From the NCBI GenBank assembly GCA_022578605.1, contig MU394077.1, positions 372,001-436,000 on the forward strand: a DNA stretch of 64,000 nucleotides, read 5' to 3'. Of the stretch, positions 1 through 13,000 are shown in pieces (the stretch's first letter is position 1; each line of letters begins with the position of its first letter). This stretch comes from Camillea tinctor (Eukaryota > Ascomycota > Sordariomycetes > Xylariales > Xylariaceae). The notes below the pieces were generated by a model that worked only from the letters and a program-made list of their open reading frames with translations, was not told the DNA's origin and did not search any database. The translations under genes and the position numbers were made by a program.

Positions 1-1244
1 TTATTTAGAATTATTAGTTAGGAGTATGCCAAAGAGGTTAAAAAAAGTAATTGAATTAGAGGGAGGGATGTCTGGGTATTAGGTTGGAGCAAAATAGATG
101 TAGTTTTCTAAATAAAATGTATGGAATAGTACATTTTTCGTGCTGCATCCAATAAGATGTTAGTTGTCTCCACAGTTGAAAAAAGATCTTAGAGGGGGTG
201 TACTATGTTCTTCTCCGCGCGAAAGGACCAACCGTTCCCTTGTTGTGGGTACTTAGTACCTCTTCTTCCTTTTTTTTTCTCTCTCTTTTCTTTTTTTTTC
301 TTCTCTGACCGATACCACCAGAGACTTTAAGGGGGACAAGGAGAAAAAAAATCCATACTATATGAAGAGGGGAGAGGGGAAATGGGGAAGATAGTGGGAA
401 TTGTCTCCTTCTCTCTCTCTCTCTCTTCCCTCTCCTCCCTAAAGGTATGTACATACATATCGGCCAGTCAATCCTAACCAGTCAAGTCATATCTGTGGCC
501 ATTGGTACATAAAAATAGGCTAGTGTAAATCAAAAGAGAGAAAATAATCGTATCCATACCTAAGCAGTTAAGTTACTAGTTCTAGGAGGTTCAGGAATTT
601 GCTAGTGACCACCACTCGGGAATACCTATACTTACCTAACCTAGGTCGATCGACGATAAATCCATCGAATTGACTACTACTTTTTTTAGTCTACACTACA
701 TAGGTAGGACTAAAACATTGTTGGAGAGAAAAAGGTCCCACTTGAAAAGACCCCTACTTCACTATGTACTTACAAACTACATACACTATGTACACTGAAT
801 TACATACATACTTACTTAGGTTAAATGCTTCATTCTCGAACTGCGGTGAGTTTCGAGTCTTGTTCTTTTTTTTTTCTCTCTCCTTGCTGATATTATTTTC
901 ATAGATTCTCCCCCCTACAAGATGGCTCATGCTTTTTGGTCTGTTTCGGCTGGTCTGTCTGCCCGGCCTATCCTACCCATCGTGATGAACAAGCGATGAG
1001 CCGATGGTGGCTGGGAGCAAGAGGGTGTGGTGACCGCTACTTGGGATTCGCCTACAGATACTTAGATCTACGAGCATTTGCTACGTGAGACTTGAGTATC
1101 TTCTGCTTGACCGCAAGTTGCTATTCCTATTCAACCCGGACATTTCACTCCAGTCGTCTACCTTATCCACTTCCCTGGATCCCCGAGAACACGCGGTTAT
1201 CTAAGCTGACTTATATCCATTATCCCCACTACCGTCGAAAAACC
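1..1244. other. Intergenic DNA left of the transposon block
   Basis: I see no supportable gene here. The stretch holds C/T-rich and A/G-rich low-complexity tracts around 265-300 and 405-435, and short tetranucleotide-like runs (TACATACA, TACCTAACCTAGG near 630). Short open frames exist but have low-complexity translations and no recognisable family. Base composition is ordinary until about position 1280, where it drops sharply. Confidence 0.6.
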
Positions 1245-1440
1245 GTTGTGAATAGTATGTACCGCATTATTTGAGGAAGTCGAAGGTTTGGCAGCCCATT
1301 TTTAATTCCTAGAACCAGTCTTTTTATGTAAATTAACTAAAGTATTTATAAGCACGTATTACAAAGAGGTTTATATAGAGAATTGCTTAAGAGGTATTTT
1401 TTTTTTTTTGCATTTTTAAACATTTAACTAACTAAATTAA
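1245..1440 (+). repeat. Left terminal inverted repeat of the outer element
   Basis: This reads as an imperfect inverted copy of 9845-10036. Shared blocks include AAGGTTTGGCAGCCCATTTT near 1285, AACCAGTCTTTTTAT near 1314 and TTTATATAGAGAATTGCTTA near 1370. Compared with the reverse complement of the right copy, this copy shows many C-to-T changes: a run of C in the right copy is a run of T here around 1396-1410. Confidence 0.85.
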
Positions 1441-1639
1441 TAATTTTTATTTTTTTTTAATTAAGCTTTTTTAACTTTGCAATTAACTTAATTTTAATGC
1501 TTAAATAAACTAAATGCTATATTTTACATATTTTTAAAAGCTTTTTATTAGTTTTTAAATGTAGTTAACTTTTTAATAAAAAAAACTTTTTAACTAATTT
1601 ATTTAAATTTAAAGCTTTATTTTTAGCTTTTATATTTAA

Positions 1640-1911
1640 TGTTACAGTAGTATAATTAATTTTTTTAACGTATTTTATTAATATTAATGATGTAATTACT
1701 GTATATTAAAAGGTATAATAGTTGCATAATAAGGATAAAAAGTCATAATGTACTTTGCATATAAATAAATTGCGCTTTTTTGCGTAATTTTAATTAAGAT
1801 AGTTTTTTTTTTAAATACGAATATATAACTGTTTTTTATATTTATTATTTTTATTTTTTTTAATACGTATATTTACTAACATTGATTAGTGTTGTTAAAT
1901 ATATAACAACA
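1640..1911. repeat. Left LTR (about 272 bp)
   Basis: It aligns in direct orientation with 7811-8128. The best match runs 1722-1880 against 7894-8050, including a shared TTGCGCTTTTTTGCG block. Where the copies differ, this copy usually has T for C of the right copy, so C-to-T changes dominate on the plus strand. Its 3' part is about 45 bp shorter than the right copy, by an apparent deletion after TAATACGTA. Confidence 0.7.
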
Positions 1912-4900
1912 TAAATTTATAAAGTAAAAGTTTTTTTAAATATTTTATATTTTTATTTAAAAGCATAGCAATTTAAGGTAGATATAAAAAACTACTGTTA
2001 ATATTTTATACTTTTATTTAAAGGTATAGCGGGATAAAATATAGCAGTAGCAATATTAGCATTTTTTTTATATTAAATAAATAAGCTTTTTAAACATCTT
2101 GTTTTGCAATATATAACTTATATTTTTCCTTTTTTTAAAAATAATAATTTATATTACTTTTGTTTTTAACAATATTACTATTTACGATGTTAAGCAACGA
2201 TTAACCAGGTTTTTTAACTTAAAAAACCTAACAATAATAATAGCAATTTTAAAAAAAATAATAAAGACTTATTAAAAATAATAATGTTATAGTTTTAGAA
2301 AATTTAAACTAATTACGAAAACTTATAATATTATTACTTATAGTAAACTAAAGCGTTTTTTAAGTATTTGATTTTTAAGTATTAAAATGAAAAACCTTTA
2401 ATTACGCAACTAATACTTTATAATAAAAAGCAATATAAGCGCTAATTTTTATATAAAATATCGAAAATAACAACTTTTGTTTAACGGCTTTTATATTTAA
2501 AAAAGCGTTAATGAAATATTAAAAATACTTTAAAAAGTTTAAATAATATAACTTTAAGCAAATGCTATAGCAACTTTAGTTTACATTTTGTATAGCTATA
2601 ATAAAACAAGGTATTTACGTTTATAAAGTTAATAAAAATTACGTAATATATTTTAACGCATTAATAAAATAAAAAATCTTGCTAATGCTACTTTAATATA
2701 AGGAAAACCTACATAAAACTAAAAAAAAGTGGCTTTATTAGTTAATATAAAAAACAACTGTTTTTAAATTGTTCGAAAAAAAAAAAAAATAGCTTTATAA
2801 TTTTTTTCCTTCTTTTTAACCCTATTATATAGTACGTTTTAACTTAAAAACTTTAATGCACAACTTTAAATTAATATTCCAAACCCTTATAAAAACAACT
2901 ACGCTAAATTACTTACTATTAGTAAAAAAATAAAATTATAACTTTAAAACAATTAATTTATTAATAGTAATTTTTTTACTTAATTTTTAATATTAAGCAT
3001 AATAAACTTTAAAACCACTAAATAATTGCACTGTTTATAACTTCCTTACAATGCATATAATAATGCTACCTATGCTATTAAACTTTTTAACTTTACTATT
3101 TAAGTATATTTTTCTTACTTCCCCTCTTTTATTTTTTTAAATAACTATAAAACCAAGCAATATAGGTTATGTAAGGTATTTTTTATATTAAAAAAACTTT
3201 AATACGAGTAATAACCTTTTTTTTTTTTTTTCTTTAAAAATATATTAAGAAATATATCTTTAAGTACGATCTTATTTATAATATTAAGGTATTACGTTAA
3301 TAAATTGCGCTTTTTTAATATTTTTTCTTTACATTTATACTTTATTAAACTTTGAGATATTTATAACTATACTTACTTAAAAAAAGTAATTAAAGCTAAA
3401 AAAACGCTGCATTTTTAAGTGTATAGCTATTATACTTATATGTTTTTTTAAAATAAAGATATTTTTAAAGCTTTTTATATTAACTACTTTTTTTAAATTA
3501 CTTAAATAAAAAGTAAGGGCTTATATAAAACCTTAAAAGTTACGGTTTTTTTTTTTTAACGGGTTAATTGCTTATTTTTAAAAGTAATAAACACGGGTAA
3601 ACATATATGTTAATTAAAAATTAAAAAGAGTAATTTTATTATATAATTTTTTTAAAAAAGGTTGTAAATAATATGTGCTTTTTTACGATTGTTAAGCAAT
3701 TTAAAAAGGTATAAAATAAAGAAAATAACTACATTAAAAAAGTATATAATATTTTTAAAAATAAGTTTAAATTTTTTTTAAATATATGCTATATAATTAA
3801 AATTAGGCAAAGTTAATTTTATGCCGTGTTTTTAACAATTTTAACAAGCAAAGCAGTAATATATTTTTTTTATAATGTATTAAAATATTAATGCTTTACT
3901 AATATATACTTTGCAATAAAACGCTATTTTAATATAAAATAAAACAAAGTATAATATTACTATAACTAAACAGTAACTACATTTTTTAATATAAAAGTAA
4001 AAAAAGCTAATAAAAGCAAAATTAATTTAAAAGTATTTTAAATTATATTAAATAAATTATTTTTTTATTAAAAAGCGCTAAAATTAAAGTTTTAAAAAAA
4101 GCAATAACTAATTATAATTATATATTAAGTATGCTGCAACGTTTTTTAATTATAATACGTACTTTTTAAGCTAATATACTAATTTAAAAACTTAATTAAC
4201 AAGTTTAAAGCATTTATTAATACTTATAAAAACATTAAAAGTGCTTATTAATACTTTATAATTAAAAAAAGCAATAGTAATAGTAATAATAAAACTTATT
4301 AATTTTATATTAACTGTAAGTATTATTGCAATAATAAAAGTAGTAAGTATTACTTTAAATAATAAATAAAGATATAAAAGTATAAATGCTAAATATGTAA
4401 AAAAGAAAAGTGTTAGTTAATTAAATATTTTTAAATAAAAATAAAAAAATGCAAAATTATAATGAAAAAATTAAAAAAAATAAAGCAAAAAAAATTACGC
4501 AACATTTTTAACAAACTATAAAAAAATTAAAAATATAATTTTAAAATTAAAAATTAAAAAATAAAATATATATAAATAAAATATATAAAAAAATAAATAG
4601 TATATAATAGCAATTTATTTATATAATTAAATATTTTAATATTAAGTTAAATTAATTTATTAAGTAATAAACTTAATAATTAATATTTTTAATATTAACA
4701 CTACTTTTATTTTTAACTAATATGTAAAAACTATATTTTAAAGCATTATGCTTAATATAAAGGTAATAAAGGTATTTATAATTAAAAAGAAATAGTATTA
4801 AGCTTTAATTAATAAATACCTTAATAAATATTTAAAAATAAATAGTAGTTAAGTAAGTAAAATAAATATTTGTTTTAAAGATAAAAAACTAATAAAATTG

Positions 4901-7810
4901 TTAAGTATAGTAATAGTAAATATTTTATTTAGCTACATAAACTTTTACGTTATAAAAATAAATATGCTATTTTTACTATGCTTTAAAAACATAAATTGTT
5001 TAAAAATATATTTTAATAATATTATTAACTAATTAGTATGTAAAAATAAAATAATTATAAGTATTATTTATAAATAAAAACATTTATAATTTTAATTAAA
5101 TAAAGCAATATACTTTATAAAAATAAAGCTTTACTGCATTTATATTTAGTTTAATTACTTGTTTGTAAGTAAATTATATAATTTTTTAAATAAAGCGGGG
5201 TATAAAATTAACATTAAAAATATTAAAAAAATTAATAAGTTTTACTATTATTATTAAATTAAAAATAAAGCACTTTAAAAGTTTAAGTTTAATTTTAAAA
5301 ATTTCAAAATAAACTTTAATTATAAAATTATTACTAACATTATATATTTTAATAAAAAACCAATCTTATACATTATTAATATAACAATTAATTTTTAAAT
5401 AGCTTAATTTTTAAGGACCATTTTAATAAAAAAAATATAAAAAACTTTTAAAAAATATTAAATTAATATTTACTTTAACTTATTAAACGTTATTATATAT
5501 AATGCTAAAATTAACTTTAATAATACCAAATTTTAAAATAAAGCTTAACTTATAAAAGTTATATATAAATAAATATTAATAAAAATGCATTAGTTTATTA
5601 AAAAGGTTAAAAAATATTATAAGTTTATTTAAAAAGCGTATAAAATTATTTTAAAAAAGGTATAAAACTTTAAAACATTTTAATTATAAATAGCAATTAA
5701 AGCCGTTAATAATATAGCAAACCTTAATAACTTAATTTTTATATTTTTAGTTTTTAAAGCATACTTAAAAATTAATATAAACTTACTTTTAATATTTTTA
5801 TAATTATAAAAAGCAACCGCAATTTAAAAAGCAATAATAAAGGTTAAAAAAATTAAAATATAAAAGTTAATAAAAAATACTATAAATATTTAAAATAATC
5901 TTAATATATAAAAAACTTTACTAAAAACATTATTTTTAAATAGCAACGTTTTAATTTATAAAAAAAAAAGCAGTTAAAAAAAACTTTATAAAGTTTTAAC
6001 GGTTACAAATAAAAAAGTAATTGTTATGTTTAACGCATTAAGTAAAACTTTTACGTTTAAAAGCTTATATGTTAAACTATATATTTAATTTAAAAAAAAT
6101 TTAAGATTTTTATAAAACTTAATAGTTAAATTACTTAAACTACAATTTAACTTTAAAGACTATAAAGTAATTTTTAAAAAAGAGTTAAATATTATATACA
6201 TTTAAAATGCTATTTATATAAGCATAAAAGAAAAAAACGACTTAGCTTTAATATTTAAACTTTAGTTTAAAAAGAAAATCGTAACTTTTAAAAAACTATA
6301 TAAAGCATTAAACTTTATAAAGCTAAACGTACTATTTGCAAATAGCATTTTATAACTTATTATATATAATAAAGTAAGTTATTAAAATGCTATAGTGTTT
6401 AAATTATAAATAGTTTAAAAAATTAAAAAGAAAAACATAGTTACTTTATATAAAAAGTTTAAATTAGTAGTATAAAGGTATAGGAACTTAAATAAAAAAT
6501 TTATTATAATATATATTTTAATTATTTAAAAAGTAAGCTAAAAACTAATAATAGCTTTAATATTAATGTTTTAACAGTAAAGTATAAAAATTATAATTTG
6601 CAACATTACAATAGCATATATATAGTTAAAAACTTTAATATAACGTGTAATTTTCGTATATTTACTATTAAAATTAAAAAATAAATATTTTAAAGAAACG
6701 CTGTTGCGTATTATAAAGCTATTATATAAATTTATAAAATTAAGTATATATTAGTTTAAAATATACTTAAAACATTATTAATACAAATTAAGCATAAAAT
6801 TATTAGCTTTTAACCTTTACTTATTAATTATAAAAAAAGAATAACTTTTTAAAATAATAAGCTTATAAATTAATAATACGCTAAATATTAGTACCTTAAA
6901 ATTCTTAAAAAAAAAAAATAAAGCATTAATTAAAGTTAATATTAAAGCATGCTTTTAAAAGATATTAAAAAACAAAGTAGTTAAAAACTTTAATAAATTG
7001 CGCTTAATAGTTTATAAAAAAAGGTATAGTATTTTAATTAAATAAAAAGGTTAAGTTAAAAAATTAAAATTACTAAACTTTAAAGCTTTTAATATAACTA
7101 AAAAGTATATAAAGTAAAAAGCTTAAAAAGCTTATATTTTTTTTATTTGCTAACTAAAAGCAGCTTTTAATTATTTAATAGCTATATAATATATAAAACT
7201 TAGCATTAAAAAAGTTAAAGTTTTAAATATTTAAATTTAATAGCAAATAACTAATAAAAAGCGTAATTTTAACTTCGTTTTTTTTAACTTAAAAAATCTC
7301 TATTTATACGTATTTGTAAACAGTTTATTTGCTAATAATAAAAACATAAGTTTATAAATTGGGTATTTTATTATATTAAAAAATAAAAAACTTATAACAT
7401 AAAATAATAAGCTAAAAATTATAAATAATATAATTTACTAATTTTTTATTAAATATAAGTAAGTAATACGTAATGTATTTATAAGTAAAATTTATAAAAT
7501 AGTTTAAAAATTTAATGTTAGATATATAATACATTAAACACTTAATACAATTATAAACTATACATTTTATTTAAAAATCTTCTTTATACTTTATATTAAT
7601 TTATTTTTTTTATATTAATACTTTATATAAATAGGGACTACTAATAAGAAAAGACTTATAATTAACTTAATAACTTTATAGTAGTTATATAAAAATTAGA
7701 AAATTAATAACATTTAATAAATTTATAAAAATTGCAACTTAATAAATATAATAATAAAAGTAGTACTTAATAAAGCAATAAAAACGTTAATTAAAAAAAA
7801 CTAAATTATA

Positions 7811-8128
7811 ATTAAACTAAAAAAATAAGTTAAACAAAAAGTAATATAATAAATTCGCGATTTTTTCGCAAAAGAAAATAAAGTAAGTAATAATTGCATA
7901 ACAAAAATAAAAAGTTACAATGTACTTTATATATAAATAAGTTGCGCTTTTTTGCGCAATTTTAATTAAAATAATTCCTTTTTTAAACATAAATACATAA
8001 CCGTTTCTTATACTTATTATTTCTATCTTTCTTAATACGTACACCTACCAACAAGGTGCATAACACCCCACATAGATAAGATAAGGATTAGTACTAGCAC
8101 TAGTAAATAAAATAAGAAGATAGCAACA
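7811..8128. repeat. Right LTR (about 318 bp, start approximate)
   Basis: This is the direct-repeat partner of 1640-1911. Its 5' border is placed by counting back from the shared TTGCATA anchor (7894-7900) and may be off by some tens of bases. Where it differs from the left copy in its 5' part it often has A for G. From about 8030 to 8128 it is clearly less AT-rich than the rest of the block. Confidence 0.65.
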
Positions 8129-9844
8129 TTTAATGTGCAGCGCAGCTGCACATTTAATGTTACACCTTTTCATCTTTTTACATACTCATAATACTACCCT
8201 ATACTGCCACATTTTGCATTAATTAAGTTTTATAAATATTTTTACAACTTATTATAACGCTTTATATTAAATTTTTTTATATGTATAAAGTAGTTTTAAA
8301 AGCTGTTTAAATAAATAAAAATTTTTATTTATAAAAAACTTTTATATATTAACTTTTTATAGTAAGGTTATTATAGTAGTTTTATAGCTTTAAAAACTAT
8401 TTAAGTAATTTTTATTTTTTAATTAAAGGCTGTTATTAGCGAAATTTATTTATAATTATTTAATAAATATTTTTAGTTTTTTTTTTTAATTTAAACATTA
8501 TGTTGTTTTTTTAATATATACTTTATAACTTTATTAATATGTGTATTTAATATTTAAAAATAGTTTATAAAACTTTTTAATATAAAAGCTATTAAAATTT
8601 TAATAGTTTTTATAAATGCTTTTATTTTTTTAATATAATAAAAAGTAGTAGCATTAAAAATAAAAAGTGTTTTTTTTTTATGTATATTTTATTAGTTTTT
8701 TATTAACTTATTATATTATAAGTTTTTTATTATTATAGTTCGTTTTATTAAACTTAATAAAAATATTTAAAGTGTATAGTAAAAATTTACTTTTATACTT
8801 ATTATTATTAGCTTTTTTAAAAATAAGTTTAAGCTTAAAAAACGTTTTATTAACAATAGTATATAATATTAAAATAGCTTATTTTTTGTTTTAACTATTT
8901 TAATTTAACTTTTTTAAAACGCTTTTTACGCTTATAATATTATATATATAGTTATTTAAAAATTTAAATAATATAAAAGTTTTATTTATATTAAATATAT
9001 TAATTAATGAAAACTTTTAAAATAATATTATAAACTTAATTAAAAAGCTTTGTAAAAGTTTAATAAAGTATAAATTTTATTTTTTAATTAGTTTAAAGTT
9101 TTTTTATATAAAAAAAAAACTTTAAATAAGCGTTATATATATTATTTAAAGTTTTTAAAAAAGTTTTTATAATTTGTTAACGACTTAAATAATGTTTATT
9201 AAAAAAACTTTAAAATTATTTATAGTTAAATTAAAAAAGTAAATATATTTTAATTAAGTATATTTCTTAAAAAAAACTTAAAAAATAATTTTAAAATTAA
9301 GCTTTAATAATGTAAATTAACTTTTTTTTTATAATATAAAAAATTATATATAATTATTTTTTTAAGTTTAGCTATTTTAATATTATAACGATTTTTTTAC
9401 TATATGTTTTACTAGTAATTTTGTTTTTTACGCGCTATTATTTTATTATAATTAAAATAAAAATACGAAAAAAAGCAGTTGCTTTAATATAAGTTGGTTT
9501 TTTAAACCTTTTTTTAAAACTAAATAACTTAATTACAAGGAAATAATGTATTAATTATTATAATTTATTATATATACTTTAATTTAATATAAGTTTATAA
9601 TTAATTAATTAAATTAAAACTTTTAGTTTTTTAATTATTAAATGTTATAGTTTAGTTTTTTTATAAAAATAGTATTAATAAATAGCGCATTTAATAAAAA
9701 GTTTAAAAGGTTAGTTATGCTTTTTTAAAAGTTATAAAGTATATATAAGCTTTTAAAAAAACTTTAAAATTAATTATTTAACTGCTATTTTTATCGAAAT
9801 AATTAACTAAATTAAACTAAAAAATATAAAAAAAAAACAACTAA

Positions 9845-10036
9845 TTTAAAATTAGTAGGTGTTTAAGGATGCAAGAGGGGGGAAGTACTTTTTAAGCAAT
9901 TCTCTATATAAACCCCTTTGTAGTACGTGCTTATAGGTACTTTAGTTGATTTATATAAAAAGACTGGTTTTAGGGATTAAAAAATGGGCTGCCAAACCTT
10001 TGACTTCCTTAAATGATGCGGTAGTAGGCACACAAC
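9845..10036 (-). repeat. Right terminal inverted repeat of the outer element
   Basis: This is the inverted partner of 1245-1440. It is less mutated: it keeps a GGGG-rich stretch near 9876-9883 that corresponds to a T run in the left copy. Similarity ends near CACAAC at 10031-10036, after which ordinary base composition resumes. Confidence 0.85.
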
Positions 10037-13000
10037 TCGATGGTGAGACTAGCTAACTAATGTAGTTGTACATACAGTAGTTATACCCACTCAGCTTCGC
10101 TTCGCCATAGTCCTGCAACTAATCGTGCGTTGATGCCATTCCTTTTCCCATCAGCCTGCTTATCTCCCTCGCCTATCTCACCCAGCGAGTGACATGGAAT
10201 CGTGATGCACAGGCGATGTATTAATGTATACATGTCGGTATCCGAGGTCACGGCCGGGCCCTCATATTACCTATTTCCCGCGAAGGCCGGTTGCATAGGT
10301 AAGGTAAGGTACGGTACTTTTCTACTCGTACTTACCTATCAACAGACGGATCTCGCGGATTTCAAATGCGCGGGATGTGCTCTACTCTCCTAATCCGAAT
10401 GGAAAGAAAGAAACTCTGACCACAGGGTCTCCTCCATTGCCCCCCCAAAAAAGGGGAGGGGGGGTTCATGCGACATTTACAGGCTGCCTAAACCGGTTCG
10501 TCCCAAAGAGAAACAACCTGCAGGTGCTCTCCTACGAAAGATGCAAAACCGGTCTCTCTCTCCCTCTCTCTCGTGGACCGTGGGCAGCGGGCAGCAATTG
10601 GGAATGAGAGGGCGAGGCATTTTGGGCTTTTTCAGCCTTACATCGGCCTATTGTAACGGCCCTCTACTACACCACTTACAAGACACCCCGGCAGATCTTG
10701 GACCTGTTAGAGATCGACATGTGGACAAGATGGCATGCACGCGTGCAGATGTTGTCTTGCAGACAGGATGCGACCCTGACTGTTTAATTTATTTATTTTC
10801 CCCTGCTCTTCGGTGTGAGGTCTGCCCAGCCGGGAATCTCCAGGAGTGTGCTGAAAATGTGACACCAGGGAGATTCACCAATCAGGTGTTTACCTAGGTA
10901 TCCTATCCTTTCTTCTTTTTTTTCCCCCTTTTTTTTCCCTTTTTCTTTTACCTTGCACTTACATCTCGGTAGGTATAGAGTTAGGGCACGCTATACTCAG
11001 CTACCCACGTGTTATGACCTTCTTGTTCCCGCCAAAGAACTGTATACTCGGGGTTTAGGTATGCTCCGGATTGTGACTACGAAGACCCGCGTCAGCATTC
11101 CGCTGCCGTTTCAAAGCCCAACGGGATGAGCCGGCCGGTCAGCAATTCTCCCTATCGTCCACCTAATCAGTCCTTAGGAGTTTATATCCCGGTCTTCCGA
11201 GTCACTAAAAATTGCCTCATCTGTCATGATTGCTTTGACGAGCCGAGGGAAAATCCCTAATCTTGGTTATGACTTACTAAATAAAGGACAAGCAACGAAT
11301 AACTCCCGACCTACCCCTAGCGCTCACGTCTAAACAGAGAGATCTGACATAAGCTACGGTCCGTTTAAACGGGACGGAACGTTTATTTTGGGATATTGCA
11401 CCTTGCCAGAGCTCTAACCTACTCAGCCCCGGAGGGTAATCCCAATCTGTCAGGATTAGGTGTTGGGCGACGTACACTGTCACTGAATCCCTTGGCAAGC
11501 AGGTCTATTTGGCAAGGTAGGGCGGTCATCTGCGCAGGAACCCGCGGTTTCCATAGGCTCGGCTTCGTACTACCTTTGCCCGTAGGAAGAAAATGAGGTG
11601 AGAAAAGGGCTCTCGTGGGGGTTTCGTAGGGGAGAGGTAAGGTAAGGTAAGCTTCCCTCTCCGTCGGGACAGAGACAATAAACCCACGTTGCCAATACCA
11701 CGCACACACTTTCGCATTCATCCTCACCCCATCCCTCCTCTCCCCTTTCTGGCTTGCTCTCCCACGCACATAACCAAATCCGGAGGGTCGGTCAACAGAT
11801 CTATCCAATCTATCGATTTTCCTCTTTTGCGGGGCAGTAAGCCCAGCACGGAAGCAGTGACGAAATAGTATATCGTCTTATTTTTTTTATTTTTTTTTTA
11901 TTTCCTTTTTTTTACTTTGCCCCCAAGTCTGTGTTCTTGTCTTGTTCGATTTTTATCGCTCACATGCCAATAAGCAACACCAGTCTCTCGCTCCTCCCCT
12001 CTCTCCACCATAGCCTTTGATATGTGTTGTCGTACCACTGGCTACGGCGCGTAAGATTTGCGAGATAAACTCCTCCCCCTCCCTCCCCCTTTCCCCACGG
12101 GGTCCATCTGATTGGCGTAGTTAAGTCCATCTTACCTCTCTCTTCAGACCCTACTCCGTCTGCGGCTCTGCTGCGATAGGACAAACGACGGATTCGCCAC
12201 GGGCAACCGGTATTGTCGCTTGTAATGCGCTCCGCGATAGGCCTTTTAGGCAGTGGGATGATGATGATGATGAAACAATAGAACGGGGAGCGGCGCGCTC
12301 TTTTAACCCCTCAGTTTGATTTTCCTTATTTTTCTTGCATTTGTTTCCCTTTCCAGCTTGGAGTACGAGTAAATGGTCGATAGGTCGTCCTTAGATGGAA
12401 TACCAGTGGTTCGTCCCGTCTCATCTCGGACTGCCGCGGTCGCTTGGGAGAGATGTTAGGCTGCCGACACCCTACGTCACCTGACTCCTCCGTCCGCGTG
12501 ACATGTGAAAAGGTCAAACGTCGCCTCTCTCTATCTCGTGGAATAGATATCCACTTGCTTGCTTCTCCTATAGGAGAGAACGTCCTACCGTGACAGATAG
12601 ACTAGATGATACAGAGACGCAAAGTAAAAGAACGGACGTCGTCCTAGGGAAAAAGGAATTGCCAAGGTTGACCTCCCCCGTAAACGTGACTATTGATTCT
12701 GGTATGGATGGAACTGACGTATCTATCCATAGGCAGGAGAGGGCGTGCTTAGTTAGGTAACTATAGGGTCGATGCCTATGGGTTATGTAGTTCTGTGTCG
12801 GAGAGCACAGAGGAACCATTGTCGACGACTGGCTCTCGCTCGCCCTGTGACTATCCAAACTTACTTCCATGTGAGAGTTACCTACCTGCCTGCCTGCCTA
12901 CCTAACCTAGGTAAATCATCATAGACTTATGTGTTTGTACGAAACCTACCTGCTGGCGCTGTCGTTTTGTTTTTGGTTTTGGTTTTCGAACCAGATAACT

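Larger units (their letters stand above)
1635..8133. mobile_element. RIP-degenerated LTR retrotransposon with TTTAA target duplication
   Basis: Two direct repeats about 6.2 kb apart flank an AT-rich interior. The left repeat starts TGTTAC at 1640 and ends AACA at 1911; the right one ends GCAACA at 8128. The 5-mer TTTAA lies directly before the left repeat (1635-1639) and directly after the right one (8129-8133), as expected for a retrotransposon target duplication, and TGTT...AACA is a common LTR end pair. An A-rich stretch before the right LTR (about 7790-7810) could be a decayed polypurine tract. No gag or pol frame survives, so Gypsy and Copia cannot be told apart. Confidence 0.72.
1245..10036. 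mobile_element. Decayed TIR transposon interrupted by an LTR retrotransposon (RIP-like block)
   Basis: The block is bounded by inverted copies of one sequence of about 195 bp. Its inside is extremely AT-rich with no usable reading frame. An LTR retrotransposon lies at 1640-8128, so without it and one target duplication the outer element would be about 2.3 kb (1245-1634 plus 8134-10036). That length and the long inverted ends fit a class II DNA transposon; the superfamily cannot be named because no transposase is readable. Differences between paired repeats are almost all C/T or G/A, as expected of repeat-induced point mutation. Direct flanking duplications of the outer element were not clear: the sequences next to the two ends share only TCGA. 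The exact outer ends are uncertain by about 15 bp (GTTGTG at 1245 or ACCGCAT at 1259-1261). Confidence 0.75.

Noticed and set aside
7817..8044. 75-codon minus-strand frame in the AT-rich block
   Set aside because: It lies within the right LTR; the translation is Ile/Tyr/Phe-rich, as any AT-rich frame would be.
10541..10897. 118-codon Cys-containing frame next to the transposon
   Set aside because: No signal peptide, no family resemblance and a low-complexity start; not enough for a secreted small protein.
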